6,368 bases of DNA from Actinomycetota bacterium (GTDB taxonomy: Bacteria; Acidobacteriota; Blastocatellia; Chloracidobacteriales; Chloracidobacteriaceae), in NCBI GenBank assembly GCA_013298335.1, contig JAAFHI010000213.1, positions 1-6,368 of the forward strand, given 5' to 3'. The stretch's first letter is position 1. Every line of letters starts with the position of its first letter. Under the pieces are notes generated by a model, which saw only the letters and a program-made list of their open reading frames with translations, made no database searches and was not told the DNA's origin. This document shows positions 5,717-6,368 of this stretch, one piece after another. Both the position numbers and the translations under genes were made by a program.

Positions 5717-5971
5717 TCAGACCTCGACCAGATCGGCGAGGGCTGCGGAGCCTGAAAACGACTTTCCGGCTTCATCCCTGAATTTCAGTTGGAGGAACTG
5801 GTCCGGCAACGGGAATTCGCATTCTCCGACGAGGCCGACCAGTTCCGGCTGCCGGTCGTGACGGATGACCCGGAACCGTTTCCCGATGTTCGCCGGGTCG
5901 GCCCGGTTCAGCGGATTGTGTTCGTATGGACGCGCCTGGAGCAAAGCGCGGTTGAGTCGTCCAAATTTCAT
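5717..5971 (-). CDS. hypothetical small protein (84 aa)
   Basis: I do not recognise a family. The minus-strand ATG at 5969..5971 has AAAGGA 9 bases upstream (5981..5986), the frame is clean, and it ends just before a strong hairpin, so it is very probably real. The N-terminal third is basic (MKFGRLNRALLQARPYEHN). The rest reads as a compact beta-rich domain with alternating hydrophobic residues and turns (IGKRFRVIRH, LVGLVGECEF, FLQLKFRDEAGKSFSG, ending ALADLVEV), compatible with a small barrel such as an SH3-like fold; that fold guess is from pattern only. There are no membrane segments and a single Cys. Its convergent orientation suggests independence from the four-gene operon. Confidence 0.75.
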   Translation of the reverse strand: MKFGRLNRALLQARPYEHNPLNRADPANIGKRFRVIRHDRQPELVGLVGECEFPLPDQFLQLKFRDEAGKSFSGSAALADLVEV

Positions 5972-6224
5972 GGTCTTTTTTCCTTTCGTTCTTGTTTTGA
6001 CCCTTCGGGGCGATGCGCGACACTGACGCCGCCACCTCCCGCTCCCATCCTATTTTCCGACGACCGGCAATGGAACCGGCGGCTCCGGATCGAAACACTC
6101 CCTCCTGTAAAGTTCGGCGCTTCACCCACGTCATCCGCCCCGGATAGAATGCAGCGGGACCTATCCCGAAATCCGGCCAGGTCTTCCCTTCCCTTCACGG
6201 ACTACTCAGTCGCGAACGCACACC

Positions 6225-6368
6225 ATGAAATTCAGCGGCACTCTTTTCTCCGTCCACCCCGTCAAGGGTCGCGTCGAACGCACCGTCGTCCTCGACGAAA
6301 TCGTCTATTCGAACCAGCGGTACTGGAAGTCCAAGGCCGGCTGGTACAACCAGACCGACGGTCGGGAT
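6225..6368 (+). CDS. start of an unrecognised gene, cut by the window end (48 codons seen)
   Basis: An ATG at 6225 opens a stop-free frame of 48 codons up to the window end. Its third positions are strongly C/G-biased (many GTC, ACC, CGC, AAG and GAC), as in the neighbouring real genes. The translation begins MKFSGTLFSVHPVKGRVERT and continues with a Trp/Tyr-rich stretch (NQRYWKSKAGWYNQTDGRD). No domain is recognisable from this much. No strong Shine-Dalgarno sequence precedes the ATG, so the exact start is uncertain. The 253 bases before it, shared with the divergent 84-residue gene, hold no other supported feature. Confidence 0.65.
   Translation, partial: MKFSGTLFSVHPVKGRVERTVVLDEIVYSNQRYWKSKAGWYNQTDGRD

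Noticed and set aside
5011..5775. 254-residue minus-strand open frame opposite the AP2-like gene
   Set aside because: It is antisense to the AP2-like gene and covers the terminator hairpin; the plus frame has a domain match and a ribosome binding site.

Overview
The window comes from a fairly GC-rich bacterial genome. The recognisable genes have clear Shine-Dalgarno sequences, tight operon spacing and hairpin terminators. Nothing seen fixes the taxon. The two-repeat AP2-like protein would fit an environmental bacterium, for example of the PVC group or the Gammaproteobacteria, but this is only a guess. No rRNA, tRNA, CRISPR array, transposase or integrase is visible.

Layout. At the left edge a small coiled-coil-like protein (86..313, minus) runs into a strong hairpin terminator (24..52). 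A roughly 500-base gene-free region (314..817) separates it from a divergent four-gene plus-strand operon (818..4686). The operon encodes (A) a 215-residue protein of no recognised family; (B) a 460-residue QueC-like PP-loop ATPase with an extra N-terminal domain, of the kind found in QatC and the QueC-like protein of type IV CBASS; (C) a 410-residue XRE helix-turn-helix protein fused to an ImmA/IrrE zinc metalloprotease; and (D) a 183-residue PIN-domain nuclease. The gaps are 32, 14 and 7 bases, so co-transcription is very likely. About 400 bases follow without a supported gene but with hairpin-forming sequence. Next comes a 184-residue protein with two AP2-like repeats (5083..5637), a bidirectional hairpin terminator (5651..5686), a convergent 84-residue unknown (5717..5971, minus), and the start of an unrecognised plus-strand gene cut by the window end (6225..6368).

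How the genes may work together. The operon is the candidate novel system. QueC-like enzymes with this extra domain are known from anti-phage operons (Qat, type IV CBASS), where they are not explained by tRNA queuosine synthesis. Here the QueC-like protein has neither the Qat partners (P-loop ATPase QatA, TatD-like nuclease QatD) nor a CD-NTase, but sits with an orphan protein, a protease-type regulator and a nuclease. A plausible reading, which is inference, is a defence or toxin-antitoxin-like system. In it A plus the QueC-like protein form a sensor or protein-modifying part, the XRE-ImmA/IrrE protein regulates or is activated by proteolysis, and the PIN protein is the RNA-cleaving effector. 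Genes A and B look less GC-rich than C and D, which suggests two modules joined together.
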